From a bacterium D16-50 (GTDB taxonomy: Bacteria > Bacillota > Clostridia > Lachnospirales > Lachnospiraceae): a stretch of DNA of 64,000 nt. The number at the start of each line of letters is the position of its first letter. Positions within the stretch are counted from its first letter, which is position 1. The notes beneath the pieces were generated by a model. That model did no database searches and was not told the origin of the DNA. It saw nothing but the letters and a program-made list of their open reading frames with translations. The translations under genes and the position numbers were made by a program. This document shows positions 1 to 8,570 of this stretch, in pieces. The stretch is taken from contig RAZA01000002.1 in NCBI GenBank assembly GCA_003612485.1, positions 227,387 to 291,386 of the forward strand, written 5' to 3'.

Positions 1-1521
1 GGGCCATGTATAGTCTGTACGCTTCCACAATACGTCCGTCACCTGATCAGGCAGCTTGATGGTCCAGCCTTCTGCGATCTGCAGCACGGGACCAAGGCCC
101 TTCACCAGATTCAGCCGGATCATGGTCACCGGCATCTGGGCCTCCGTCACGAAGCGGGAAGAGAACCCGCCTCCCCTGAAGTAGCCAAAGTCGGCCTCGT
201 TCCAGGTGGTGGCATCCATGATAGCCTTCTGGTCTGCCTCCGTCACCTCGTACCAGGGCTTCATCACTCCGTTGCCCTCCGCGTCCTTAGCCTGACCGTT
301 GGCGTCCAGACAAGCCGCGCCGGAATTGATCAGGTGTATGAATCCACCTGCCTGCTTTGCAGCGCCCTCCAGCTCATAGCCCGTGGCCTTGCGCACCGCT
401 TCAGGGCTCCAATATGTACGCACATCCGCAAAAATCTGGGCCCTATTGGTCAAAAGCTTCATGAAAAGCATGCCCAGACCGTTCAGCACATCATTTTCCG
501 TAGCCAGAATATAGGGCTCTCTTGCCCCGTTCCAGTCGAAGGAAGTGTTCAGCATGGCCTCAGGGAAATCACAGTTGGGATAGAAATCCGTCCACTGCCT
601 CTGTCCCTGAAAACCGGCGGCGATGGCGTTGTGTCCTACCATCTCTTCTTCTCTTCCTTCCGGCAGATTGGGATTTCCGTTCATCAGATCCTTGATGATG
701 CACATCATCTTCACCACGAACTCCCAGTCCTTGTCCTTCTGCTCTCTGGTCTTCTGTACCGCCTCGGGATTCTTGTCGAAGCCTTCCTTGCAGTTTTCCT
801 TCACCCACCCAAGGGCTTTCTGGTATTCCTTCTCGTCGTAAATGCCCTCGGTCATGCGGCGTATGATCTCCACCTCGTCAACGGACTCCACCCGCATGCC
901 CAGATATTCCTCGATGAAAGCGGGATCGATGATGGAGCCGCCGATGCCCATGCAGATAGAACCGATCTGCAGGTAGGATTTGCCCCTCATAGTGGCCACT
1001 GCCACCGCCGCCCTGCCGAAGCGCAGCAGCTTCTCCTTCACGTCCTCAGGAATGGAAGCGTCGTCCGCCTCCTGCACGTCATGACCGTAGATGCCGAAAG
1101 CCGGAAGCCCCTTCTGGGCATGGGTGGCCAGCACGGATGCCAGATACACCGCGCCGGGACGCTCCGTTCCGTTGAAGCCCCACACGCCCTTTATGGTCTT
1201 AGGCTCCATGTCCATAGTCTCCGCGCCGTAGCACCAGCAGGGCGTCACGGTCAGCGTGATATCCACTCCCGCCTTGCGGAACTTGTCCGCGCAGGCAGCA
1301 GCCTCCCCCACCCGTCCGATGGTGGTGTCCGCGATAACCACCTGCACCGGCTCCCCGTTGGAATAGCGCAGATTCTCCGTAAAGAGCGCCGCCGCCGCTT
1401 TGGCCATGTTCATGGTCTGCTCCTCCAGAGACTCCCGCACCTTCAGGAATCCGCGCCTGCCGTCGATGGTGGGGCGGATTCCGATCACGGGATAATCCCC
1501 CACAAGTCTGTTCACTGCCAT
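1..1521 (-). CDS. fucI: L-fucose isomerase, 3'-truncated by window edge
   Basis: Converts L-fucose to L-fuculose, the first cytoplasmic step of fucose catabolism. The window holds 507 codons of a family of about 590-600 residues, so the C-terminus lies beyond position 1. The N-terminus reads [15 protein letters not shown] followed by [13 protein letters not shown], typical of FucI, and a later [27 protein letters not shown] stretch (in two parts) is also family-like. The ATG start is preceded by GGAGGTAGGTAT, a strong ribosome site. It has its own promoter at 1616-1645 and is not coupled to the upstream kinase. No fucose kinase, aldolase or transporter is visible; they may lie beyond the left edge. 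L-arabinose isomerase-type enzymes are the only close alternative. Confidence 0.9.
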   Translation of the reverse strand, partial: MAVNRLVGDYPVIGIRPTIDGRRGFLKVRESLEEQTMNMAKAAAALFTENLRYSNGEPVQVVIADTTIGRVGEAAACADKFRKAGVDITLTVTPCWCYGAETMDMEPKTIKGVWGFNGTERPGAVYLASVLATHAQKGLPAFGIYGHDVQEADDASIPEDVKEKLLRFGRAAVAVATMRGKSYLQIGSICMGIGGSIIDPAFIEEYLGMRVESVDEVEIIRRMTEGIYDEKEYQKALGWVKENCKEGFDKNPEAVQKTREQKDKDWEFVVKMMCIIKDLMNGNPNLPEGREEEMVGHNAIAAGFQGQRQWTDFYPNCDFPEAMLNTSFDWNGAREPYILATENDVLNGLGMLFMKLLTNRAQIFADVRTYWSPEAVRKATGYELEGAAKQAGGFIHLINSGAACLDANGQAKDAEGNGVMKPWYEVTEADQKAIMDATTWNEADFGYFRGGGFSSRFVTEAQMPVTMIRLNLVKGLGPVLQIAEGWTIKLPDQVTDVLWKRTDYTWP

Positions 1522-1615
1522 ATACCTACCTCCTATACGGGCATGTGCATATTCCGGTCATCGCCTGCGACTTCCGGCATGGGGACCCCTGATCCCTGAT
1601 GCCCCTAATGAGAAC

Positions 1616-1645
1616 ATTATACCACATCTCCCGGACAAACTGCAA
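1616..1645 (-). promoter_or_regulatory. Predicted promoter of fucI
   Basis: On the minus strand TTGCAG (1640-1645) and TATAAT (1616-1621) are separated by 18 bases. It lies about 95 bases upstream of the fucI start, inside the 182-base gap that separates fucI from the histidine kinase. No convincing catabolite-repression (cre) palindrome is seen in the gap. Confidence 0.55.
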
Positions 1646-1703
1646 TCAAATAAAAGGGATTTCATGCCGCATAAAAACAACTGTACTGCCTATATTGTCC
1701 ATA

Positions 1704-4247
1704 TCACAGCTTCGCTGCTTCAGCTTTCCCGCCAAGCTGCCAAATGGTGGTCACTTTGAACAGATCCCCGTCCACCTCCACTTCGAGCCGCCCGCCCTGC
1801 AGCTCCGTGAAGCTTTTTGCGATGGCCAGCCCAAGGCCGCTGCCCTCGGTGTTTCGGGCACAGTCCCCCCTGACAAACCGTTCCGTCAGATCCGACGCCT
1901 CCACCGTGATCTCCTGAGCGGAAATGTTCTTCATGGTAATGACCACAGTATCATTGAGCAGGAATCCGTTCACATAGACTCTGGTTCCCTCCAGCGCGTA
2001 TTTCGCGATATTTCCAAAGAGGTTCTCATATATACGATAGGTCTTCTGGCTGTCCAGAGGCAGAACCACCCGCTCCTCCGTGAGATTCATCCTCACGTCC
2101 AGCCCGGATTCTCCGATCTTGTCGGACATCTCAAAGGCCACCTGCTTCACCAGATTCATGACGTCTACGTCCATGATGTTCAGTGTCACATTATCCGAGT
2201 TTGCCTTGCTGAACTCAAACAGATCCTCAATAAGACTTTTCAGGCGCAGGGACTTCCTATCCAGAGTGGCAAGGTATTCTTTGCTTTGCTCAGGGGTTAT
2301 GTTTTCGTCCTTCAGCAGATTCACATACGTGATGATCGCAGTCAAAGGTGTCTTTAAGTCATGGGACATATTGGTGATCAGCTCCACCTTCATCTTCTGG
2401 CTCCGAAACTCCGTGTCCACGGCCTTCTTCAGCCCGTCCTGAATCTTGAACAGCTGCTCCCGAAAAGGTTCAAAAACCCCCAGATCCTCATTGATGGACA
2501 CGTTCAGATTCCCCTCCGCGATCTCGTCCACCGCTTCCAGAAGAATGCCGTATTTCTTCTGCAGATCGCTGACATACTTCCTCAATATGAAATACAGCAC
2601 AACGGAATAGGCCAAGGTAAGGGCAAGTCCCCCGAACCACAGCAGGCTGATCATGAAAAGAATGACCCCGTTCGCCACCAGCACTTTGATAATGGTCACA
2701 TGGACATTCCGGGTCAGATCCACATGGCTCAGCTTTTGGTAAATGCTCTTGAATTTCCCCTTCATATAGGGGAAGAATCTATAGATCAGGCTTCGCTGCC
2801 TGATGTATTCCCTAACCCCCAGCTCCCTCAGCGCTCTGGCACAGACGCCCACATACCACCAGAAGAAGAAAAACAAGGCCAGCACCACAAGATTGAAGGC
2901 ATCCACCAGAAACTCCGCTTCCACCTCATCGACGGATATATACTGCCGCAGCGCCTTCTGGGCCCTTCCGCCGGCCACTCCAGCAATCATTTTCACAATG
3001 AGACCGCCAAAGGAAAAAACCGTGCAGCCCAGCAGAAACACCGTTTCTAAGGAACGCCTGCACAGCCTATCCTCCCGCCATGGTCTGGTGGTGCCAAGAG
3101 CGGGCAGGAAAAGTCCAACCAACCCGATACCAAGCATACAGATCGTCAGAATCATGCCCACCCCTGCATCCAGATACGCCAAAGTGGATACGGTGTTTCT
3201 CCCATAGTAGTAGGTATAGAAATCAGCGCTTGTTCCCGAACCGGCCACATATAAGGACACCTCTCCCCAGAGCCCGCTCTTTTCGATCATTTCCCAAGCG
3301 GCTCTGGACATCCCCAAGGTCACGGTACAGTTAGCGGGAAGACGGATCCCCCCATACTTGCCGTACAAGTCCATGTCCTGTGCCACACGGCTCTGAAGCC
3401 CTTCCTCCCGGATCGCCCAATTGGCAAATTTTCTGATCCTGCTCTCATTGCCGCCGCAAATCTCATCCCCTACAGTCACGTTTCCGGCGTCATCGAAGAG
3501 AAAGCTGACCTGAAAGTACTGATCCTCAAGAGGGCGGTCCAGATCCTCCGCAGACATATTCGTCACGCATTTTCCCGTGACATTATCCGTAATAATATAG
3601 TCGTAATAGCTGTTGAGTATCTGGAAACTATCGTCAAGATTCCGGAAATAATTCTCCAGCCCCCCCAGCTCAGCCTGAAGCCCTCTGCACTCCTCCAGAT
3701 TCAGCGCGTACTGCTGCCCCTCTGCGGGCTCCGTAGGATGTTCCTGATTCCTAGAATCCGGCCTCTCTTCCCCGTTCGCGGTATCGCTCACATCCTCGGA
3801 GCCCTCATTACTCATAAAGTCTGCATTCCCCACCTCCTCAGAGTATTCATGCTCCTCCAGATAAGCCAAACACTCCTGAAGCTGATCCTTATCCAGAATC
3901 CACCTATATTCCTCCTCCACATCCAGATAGACGTCCGCATAGTCAAGCTGTTCCTCATGCTGGGAATTTATAAGATCCCTATACAATAGGTAGCAGCTCT
4001 GGTACAGCCATGAAATATTGCCGGAGGCTTCCACCGGGCTTTCCATATACCTTTCCGCATTGGTCCGGAACACCCCGTAAAAGCAGCTGAAGACAAAGGC
4101 CGAGAATAGGCTTACGGCCATTCCCCACACAATCCATGGTTTTTTTTCATACAATCGGAAAATACCCCCCCTAGTCTTCTTATCGGCAGAATCCACCTCC
4201 TGCGCATTTGCCTCCTCTGTCCCCTTTCCCTTTCTGAAAATACCCAT
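1704..4247 (-). CDS. Membrane sensor histidine kinase
   Basis: Sensor kinase of a two-component system with the response regulator just upstream. About 847 residues: a first membrane segment near residues 36-58, a long acidic extracellular domain of about 300 residues, then four or five membrane segments (about 360-560), a dimerisation/phosphoacceptor helix with MSHDLKTPLTAI (His near 629) and a HATPase domain with GSGLGLAIAKSF. The N-box region reads YENLFGNIAKYAL rather than a textbook NLLxNAxKY. A TTG codon 18 bases upstream is also in frame, but the GGGGGAG ribosome site fits the ATG at 4247. The extracellular domain gives no recognisable ligand class. The fold assignment is secure; the stimulus is unknown. 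Confidence 0.88.
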   Translation of the reverse strand: MGIFRKGKGTEEANAQEVDSADKKTRGGIFRLYEKKPWIVWGMAVSLFSAFVFSCFYGVFRTNAERYMESPVEASGNISWLYQSCYLLYRDLINSQHEEQLDYADVYLDVEEEYRWILDKDQLQECLAYLEEHEYSEEVGNADFMSNEGSEDVSDTANGEERPDSRNQEHPTEPAEGQQYALNLEECRGLQAELGGLENYFRNLDDSFQILNSYYDYIITDNVTGKCVTNMSAEDLDRPLEDQYFQVSFLFDDAGNVTVGDEICGGNESRIRKFANWAIREEGLQSRVAQDMDLYGKYGGIRLPANCTVTLGMSRAAWEMIEKSGLWGEVSLYVAGSGTSADFYTYYYGRNTVSTLAYLDAGVGMILTICMLGIGLVGLFLPALGTTRPWREDRLCRRSLETVFLLGCTVFSFGGLIVKMIAGVAGGRAQKALRQYISVDEVEAEFLVDAFNLVVLALFFFFWWYVGVCARALRELGVREYIRQRSLIYRFFPYMKGKFKSIYQKLSHVDLTRNVHVTIIKVLVANGVILFMISLLWFGGLALTLAYSVVLYFILRKYVSDLQKKYGILLEAVDEIAEGNLNVSINEDLGVFEPFREQLFKIQDGLKKAVDTEFRSQKMKVELITNMSHDLKTPLTAIITYVNLLKDENITPEQSKEYLATLDRKSLRLKSLIEDLFEFSKANSDNVTLNIMDVDVMNLVKQVAFEMSDKIGESGLDVRMNLTEERVVLPLDSQKTYRIYENLFGNIAKYALEGTRVYVNGFLLNDTVVITMKNISAQEITVEASDLTERFVRGDCARNTEGSGLGLAIAKSFTELQGGRLEVEVDGDLFKVTTIWQLGGKAEAAKL

Positions 4248-4347
4248 CTCAGTCTCCCCCTTCAAGACTTACTGCCCGCATCCTCTGATTCGTCACATCC
4301 CCTGATTCGGCGCATCCCCTGCAGGATGTAATCCTGAGGGATTTTCG

Positions 4348-5058
4348 TCACTGCTTATCGATTTTGTATCCCACACCCCATACCACCTTCAAATACTTGG
4401 GATTCTTGGGGTCTATTTCAATCTTCTCCCTGATATTGCGCACATGCACCATAATGGTATCCGTATTGATGGCCTTCTCGTTCCAGACACGTTCGTAAAT
4501 CTCGTCTGCGGAAAAGACTCTGCCCGGATTCTTTATAAGCAGCTGCACGATCTTGAACTCCATGGGAGTGAGCTTCACAGGTTCCCCGTCCACAGTCACC
4601 TCTACCGCATCCTCGTTCAGCTCCAGTCCTCCGATGGTATAGATATGATCCCTGCCGCCCTCCTCGTTCAGTGCGGAAAGATATTTGGAATACCTGCGCA
4701 GATGGGAATTCACTCTGGCCAACAGCTCCAGCGGAGTGAACGGCTTCGTCACATAATCGTCCGCCCCCATGTTCAGCCCCATGATCTTGTCCACCTCCTC
4801 GGACTTAGCCGACAGCATGATCACCGGGAACTCATAATTCATGGAGCGCAGCTTCATCAGCATGGTCACGCCGTCCATCACCGGCATCATGATATCCACT
4901 ATGGCAAGATGCACCGGCTGCTGTTCTACTATCTTCAGGCCCTCCGCCCCGTTTGCAGCCTGAAACACCTCATACCCCTGATTCTTCAAATAGATCTCTA
5001 CGCCTGCCCTGATTTCCTTGTCGTCTTCAACCACCAGAATGCTATACTTCTGTTCCAT
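4348..5058 (-). CDS. OmpR/PhoB-family response regulator
   Basis: DNA-binding response regulator of 236 residues. The receiver domain has the acidic pair ED at 11-12, phosphoacceptor Asp55 in IVDIMMPVMDG and Lys105 in VTKPFTP. The winged-helix output domain (about 140-233) contains LTPMEFKIVQLL, the transactivation-loop segment and the NTDTIMVHVRNIREKIE recognition region. It is transcribed ahead of the histidine kinase with about 100 bases between them, so they form a cognate pair. A good promoter sits at 5159-5187. The closest family members are VanR/PhoP-like regulators of envelope functions in Firmicutes. The target regulon cannot be read from the sequence. Confidence 0.92.
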   Translation of the reverse strand: MEQKYSILVVEDDKEIRAGVEIYLKNQGYEVFQAANGAEGLKIVEQQPVHLAIVDIMMPVMDGVTMLMKLRSMNYEFPVIMLSAKSEEVDKIMGLNMGADDYVTKPFTPLELLARVNSHLRRYSKYLSALNEEGGRDHIYTIGGLELNEDAVEVTVDGEPVKLTPMEFKIVQLLIKNPGRVFSADEIYERVWNEKAINTDTIMVHVRNIREKIEIDPKNPKYLKVVWGVGYKIDKQ

Positions 5059-5158
5059 GCGCCACCTCTTGCTATATTGGATTTGCGGGCGAGCCCTTTA
5101 TCCCCCGCAGCTTTTTATCTCCGTCATGGCTGCACCCGGCTCTGATCCCACAAAAGAC

Positions 5159-5187
5159 ATTATAATGACGAAGCTCTTTTCTGGCAA
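5159..5187 (-). promoter_or_regulatory. Predicted promoter of the response regulator/kinase operon
   Basis: TTGCCA (5182-5187), a 17-base spacer and TATAAT (5159-5164) on the minus strand, about 100 bases upstream of the response regulator start. This is the best sigma-A-like match in the gap. Confidence 0.65.
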
Positions 5188-5317
5188 CCGCTTCTTTACG
5201 GCAAAAGGGCATACCGCCATATTTTTATCAATATAAAACAGTATAGGAGGGAAAAATAAATGTCATATGCATAGAAAACCCAAGAATTTCTTAAGATATT
5301 ATAAGAAAAGAGAAAAA

Positions 5318-5397
5318 ACGGCAGTTCCCCATCCCTGCGCCGTTCACACCGCCCTGTTGCACAGCCGATGCGACCTTTGCACTATGGGAACCGCCGT
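5318..5397 (-). terminator. Long hairpin with T-tract on both sides, probable terminator of the Cys-rich gene
   Basis: Arms 5318-5332 and 5384-5397 are near-perfect inverted repeats (ACGGCAGTTCCCCAT against ATGGGAACCGCCGT) with a 51-base loop. Read on the minus strand the stem ends in TTTTTTCTCTTTT, the form of an intrinsic terminator downstream of the Cys-rich gene. The plus strand also has a T-rich tail (TTTCTTTTTATC). The long loop is unusual for a simple terminator, so a structured RNA is possible. Confidence 0.5.
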
Positions 5398-5433
5398 TTC
5401 TTTTTATCAATCTTCTAGGTTCCGGGCCGTTCC

Positions 5434-5458
5434 AACGCCGCTTTCCTGCGGCGTTTTA
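5434..5458. terminator. Short GC-rich hairpin
   Basis: AACGCCGC-TTTCCT-GCGGCGTT, followed on the plus strand by two further T residues. It lies in the 448-base gene-free stretch 5059-5506, which otherwise holds only the regulator promoter and the longer hairpin at 5318-5397. The T-tract is short and no plus-strand gene precedes it, so the terminator function is tentative. Confidence 0.3.
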
Positions 5459-5506
5459 CCTATCCCGGTGCCATCACCGCCCCCGCATTATGCTTTCGCC
5501 GGCGGA

Positions 5507-5890
5507 TTACGCCTCGCAGTCATCCCTATCGTCCCTATGGGAAAATCCGGGGTACTCCTGCCAGGGCGGAGGAATCATTCCGGGCACCCCGCAGCTCTCC
5601 CTGCTGTCAGCAGCGCAGCCGCAGTCTTCATGTTTATGGTGATGCTCTTCCTCGCAGCCGCAGCCGCCTCTCCTATCGGAATCTCTCCTATCACAGCAGC
5701 CGGGCATGGTTCCCCTGCCTCTTCCATTTCCGCGGCAGTCATCGGCACGGCCGCAGCCGCAATTCCCCCTGCCTCCGTCGCCGCATCTGTCACAATCACA
5801 GCCGCAGCTGTGGCAGCCGCAGCTTCTGCCGCAGCCGTTTCTCCAGCCGCCGCAGCAGCCAAGCAGGAACAACAATATGATACAGTTCAT
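5507..5890 (-). CDS. Small cysteine-rich protein, hydrophobic N-terminus
   Basis: A 127-residue protein of unknown function. It starts with a short hydrophobic segment (MNCIILLFLLGCC) and continues as Gly/Arg/Cys-rich sequence with about 21 cysteines, mostly as CGC, CC and C-x-C pairs, plus an EEEHHHKHEDCGC patch and a terminal GMIPPPWQEYPGF motif. An ATG 12 bases upstream is also in frame, but GGAG six bases before this ATG and the hydrophobic start favour it. The composition suggests metal binding or extensive disulphide bonding; that is inference. It is monocistronic, with a terminator-like hairpin downstream. I do not recognise a named family. Low-complexity coding makes spurious frames possible in principle, but the ribosome site and C-terminal motif argue for a real gene. 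Confidence 0.62.
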   Translation of the reverse strand: MNCIILLFLLGCCGGWRNGCGRSCGCHSCGCDCDRCGDGGRGNCGCGRADDCRGNGRGRGTMPGCCDRRDSDRRGGCGCEEEHHHKHEDCGCAADSRESCGVPGMIPPPWQEYPGFSHRDDRDDCEA

Positions 5891-6042
5891 ATTTCTCTCC
5901 ATATGATGTATTTATGGTATCATATGCCGGACTCCTCAAAACCGTGCCGGACCCTGCCCGTTTTTACTTCCCGATTCTGCATCGCTTCCTAAACGGAATT
6001 CTCCATACCGCCCCTTCTTGCCTTCTTTATGAATCAATGCCG

Positions 6043-7923
6043 TCAGCCGGAACAATATCTGCCCACATAGACCGAAATTGCTCTGGGCCCCACCTTCCTC
6101 AGCCAGCCGCTCTTCTCCTCTTCCTTTGTGTCTTCCGTCTCTTCCGTAGAAAAAGCTTTGGTCCATTCCATCCCCTTGGGAAGCTTTGGCAAGGCCAGCT
6201 CCTGTCCTACCCAGTCCATGTTCATGGCCAGATACAGAAATGTATCGTCGGATTTTTCTTCCCTCTGGGCATACTTTCCGCAGAACATGATGCCGATGTG
6301 CCGGAAGCAGCCGTCCGTCCGGGGCTGCCAGGCGTTCTGCCCATGGTAGGACAGATCCGGATATCCGCAGGCCAAATAATCCATCAGGCGCAGCTCCTTA
6401 GCCGGATGCAGAATGGGATGCTCCCTCCGAAACGCCACCAGTTTCTTCCAAAAGTCCAGAATTTCCTTATTTTTCTTCCCTTGTTCCCAGTCCAGCCAGG
6501 TGATGGCATTGTCCTGACAATAAGGGTTGTTGTTGCCCTTCTGGGAATTTCCGAATTCGTCGCCCATAAACAGCAGCGGAGTGGACTGTGAAAACAGCAA
6601 TAGGCACATGGCATTCTTCATCTGCCTCAGCCGCAGCTGTCTGGTTCTTTTCCTTCGGGCAGCCCCTTCCTCTCCACAGTTCCAGCTGCAGTTGTAGTCG
6701 TTCCCGTCCCGATTCTCCTCACCGTTGTGTTCGTTATGCTTCCGGTCATAGGACACCAGATCTGCAAGGGTGAAGCCGTAATAGTTGGAAATGTAGTGAA
6801 TAGCCCCTGCTTGGTCCGGAATATGGCGCATATGATAAAGCACGCTGTCCAGCATGCCCCCGTCCCCCTTCAGGAACCTGCGCATGTCATAATACCATGC
6901 ATCATTGTATTCCCCCAAATGGGGATAAGCCGGAGCCTGATTCCCATTGCTGCCGGTATCGAAACAGTAATACCAGATCTTGGTGTCCGCCAAAAGCTCG
7001 TCCGCCGCCAGCATGTCCGCCATCAGGTTTTCACCCATCAAATGGAAGCCGTCCACATGATACTCCAGCACCCAGAATCGAAGGATCTCCGTAATCTCCC
7101 CGGGCTGCACTCCCCAAGGAAAATAGAACTGCATCACAAGCTCCATGTGATTTCTGTGCAGCTCCCTGACCAATGCCTTGAACTCCCCGGCAGGATCCCC
7201 TGCGGCATAGGCTGCCTTCGGCGCATAATAGAAGCCTTTTTTGTATCCCCAATAGTTCAGCTTCCTCTGGGCCGGATTCCATTCAAAGGGCGGATTCGTC
7301 CCGTCCCCAAACCGCGGCTCCCCGGTCCTCATGCCATGAGCGGATTCTCTGACAGCCTCCTCCCTATAGGGAAGCTCCGTAAACTCATATGCCGGCTGCA
7401 GCTCTATGGTTGTCACGCCTATTTCCCTCAGGTAGGGAATCTTCTCCGCCAGCCCTGCAAACGTTCCTCTATGCTTCACGCCTGACGATGCATGTTTCGT
7501 AAAACCTCTTACATGAAGGCAGTAGCCTATGGCCTGATGGTACGGAATTCTGGGAAAGCGATCCACTCCCCATTCAAAGCCCTCCTCAGGAAACGCAGCT
7601 CTCAGATCCCTCACGTCCGCCGCTTTCCCGAAAGCCTGCCTGCCGGGAAAGGCTCTCCCCCGGTCGTCCGGCACCGGCATATCCTCCTCATAGAAAAGCC
7701 AGCTGACGGAATCTGCATCTATATTCTTCAACGTACTGCAGTAGACATTTCCGATTCTGTCCTCCTGCGCAAAGGGAACCTTTTCCAGCTCTCTGCCCGT
7801 CTTTCTATCATACAGCAGGATTCCACAAGAAGCGGCTCTGGATACGAAAGAGAAACGTACACCCCCCTCTTCTTTATGGACACCGAGGGGGTATGGCTTT
7901 TTCTGCAAGTTTTTTTCTGTCAT
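6043..7923 (-). CDS. GlgX/isoamylase-like GH13 protein lacking catalytic residues
   Basis: A 626-residue homologue of GlgX/TreX/isoamylase debranching enzymes, with an N-terminal CBM48-like beta domain (about 10-100), a GH13 barrel (about 125-480) and a C-terminal beta domain. Family blocks are clear: LREIGVTTIELQPAYEF, GFTLADLVSYDRKHNE, NGEENRDG, and GDEFGNSQKGNNNPY. The active site is not intact. The nucleophile block normally ending GFRFD reads DGFHLM (Met296), the acid/base block AEPWD reads YYCFD (Tyr319), and the third block HDGFTL reads YYGFTL (Tyr382). The region-I motif DVVYNH is replaced by MQFYFPWG. The frame is intact and the start is close to TTGCAGAAA-rich sequence. A carbohydrate-binding or regulatory pseudoenzyme is the likeliest interpretation; true hydrolase activity looks improbable. 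Confidence 0.85.
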   Translation of the reverse strand: MTEKNLQKKPYPLGVHKEEGGVRFSFVSRAASCGILLYDRKTGRELEKVPFAQEDRIGNVYCSTLKNIDADSVSWLFYEEDMPVPDDRGRAFPGRQAFGKAADVRDLRAAFPEEGFEWGVDRFPRIPYHQAIGYCLHVRGFTKHASSGVKHRGTFAGLAEKIPYLREIGVTTIELQPAYEFTELPYREEAVRESAHGMRTGEPRFGDGTNPPFEWNPAQRKLNYWGYKKGFYYAPKAAYAAGDPAGEFKALVRELHRNHMELVMQFYFPWGVQPGEITEILRFWVLEYHVDGFHLMGENLMADMLAADELLADTKIWYYCFDTGSNGNQAPAYPHLGEYNDAWYYDMRRFLKGDGGMLDSVLYHMRHIPDQAGAIHYISNYYGFTLADLVSYDRKHNEHNGEENRDGNDYNCSWNCGEEGAARRKRTRQLRLRQMKNAMCLLLFSQSTPLLFMGDEFGNSQKGNNNPYCQDNAITWLDWEQGKKNKEILDFWKKLVAFRREHPILHPAKELRLMDYLACGYPDLSYHGQNAWQPRTDGCFRHIGIMFCGKYAQREEKSDDTFLYLAMNMDWVGQELALPKLPKGMEWTKAFSTEETEDTKEEEKSGWLRKVGPRAISVYVGRYCSG

Positions 7924-8078
7924 TGTCGCTCTCCCTCCATCTTTTCCCGGAATTTATCCAACAGATCGTCATGAACGTATTTCAACTAAAATATTGACAC
8001 TTTTAGACAAAAAAGTCCTCAGACATCCCCATTTTATCATATTTCTGAAACAATAGAAAGTAGGAAATCACATTTATT

Positions 8079-8141
8079 TGACATTTGACATGAAATATGC
8101 GCAGAAAAATCCCGTTTGACTGACATTTGATTTGAAATATG
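8079..8141. repeat. Direct repeat pair upstream of the DUF1292 promoter
   Basis: TGACATTTGACATGAAATATG at 8079-8099 and TGACATTTGATTTGAAATATG at 8121-8141 differ at two positions. They start 42 bp apart, about four helical turns. The second copy ends 10 bases before the -35 element of the DUF1292 gene. This placement suggests an activator or repressor site; the protein is unknown. The gap 7924-8224 holds only this pair and the promoter. Confidence 0.6.
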
Positions 8142-8150
8142 TGGTTTTGC

Positions 8151-8179
8151 TTGCGCATCCAGATAGATGCGGGTATAAT
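8151..8179 (+). promoter_or_regulatory. Predicted promoter of the DUF1292 gene
   Basis: TTGCGC (8151-8156), a 17-base spacer and a perfect TATAAT (8174-8179). The transcript would start about 8186, some 40 bases before the GGGAGGTG ribosome site. Confidence 0.7.
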
Positions 8180-8224
8180 AGACATATCCAAGATAATTGT
8201 ATGCAATGCATGGGAGGTGCGTTT

Positions 8225-8539
8225 ATGGGAAACAAAAATGATTACGAAGATGAAGAAATGACCGTAGAGCTGGAGCTCGACGATGGAACGATGGTTAACT
8301 GTGCCGTCATAACCATCCTGACAGTGGAAGCCAAAGATTACATTGTGCTTCTTCCCCTGAATGAAAATGGGGAAAACGAAGACGGAGAGGTATGGTTCTA
8401 CCGCTACAGCGAGAATCCTGACGACCCCAACGAGGAGCCCGTGCTGGATTATATCGATGATGATGACGAATACGAAAAGGTTTCGGACGCCTTTGACGAG
8501 TATCTGGACAATTGCGAATTTGACGAGATGACGGACTGA
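8225..8539 (+). CDS. DUF1292-family acidic protein
   Basis: A small, very acidic cytoplasmic protein of 104 residues in the DUF1292 (YrzB-like) family. It reads TVELELDDGTMVNCAVITILTVE, then DYIVLLPLNENGENEDGEVWFYRY, and ends in an Asp/Glu-rich tail. The frame is open for another 31 codons upstream, but GGGAGGTGCGTTT directly before the ATG at 8225 and the promoter at 8151-8179 fix the start. DUF1292 genes in Firmicutes often sit near the Holliday-junction resolvase gene; here the gene stands alone, convergent with a helicase. The molecular function of the family is not established. Confidence 0.88.
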   Translation: MGNKNDYEDEEMTVELELDDGTMVNCAVITILTVEAKDYIVLLPLNENGENEDGEVWFYRYSENPDDPNEEPVLDYIDDDDEYEKVSDAFDEYLDNCEFDEMTD

Positions 8540-8570
8540 GCAGACCGGCTGATGCAATTGGCCCAAAAAT

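Noticed and set aside
334..1599. Long plus-strand open frame of about 420 codons opposite fucI
   Set aside because: The minus frame is a clear FucI; the plus frame has no family motif and is a GC-rich antisense shadow.
5575..5862. Ala-rich minus-strand frame and an opposite plus-strand frame inside the Cys-rich gene
   Set aside because: Both are alternative readings of the same low-complexity DNA; only the Cys-rich frame has a ribosome site and a structured C-terminal motif.
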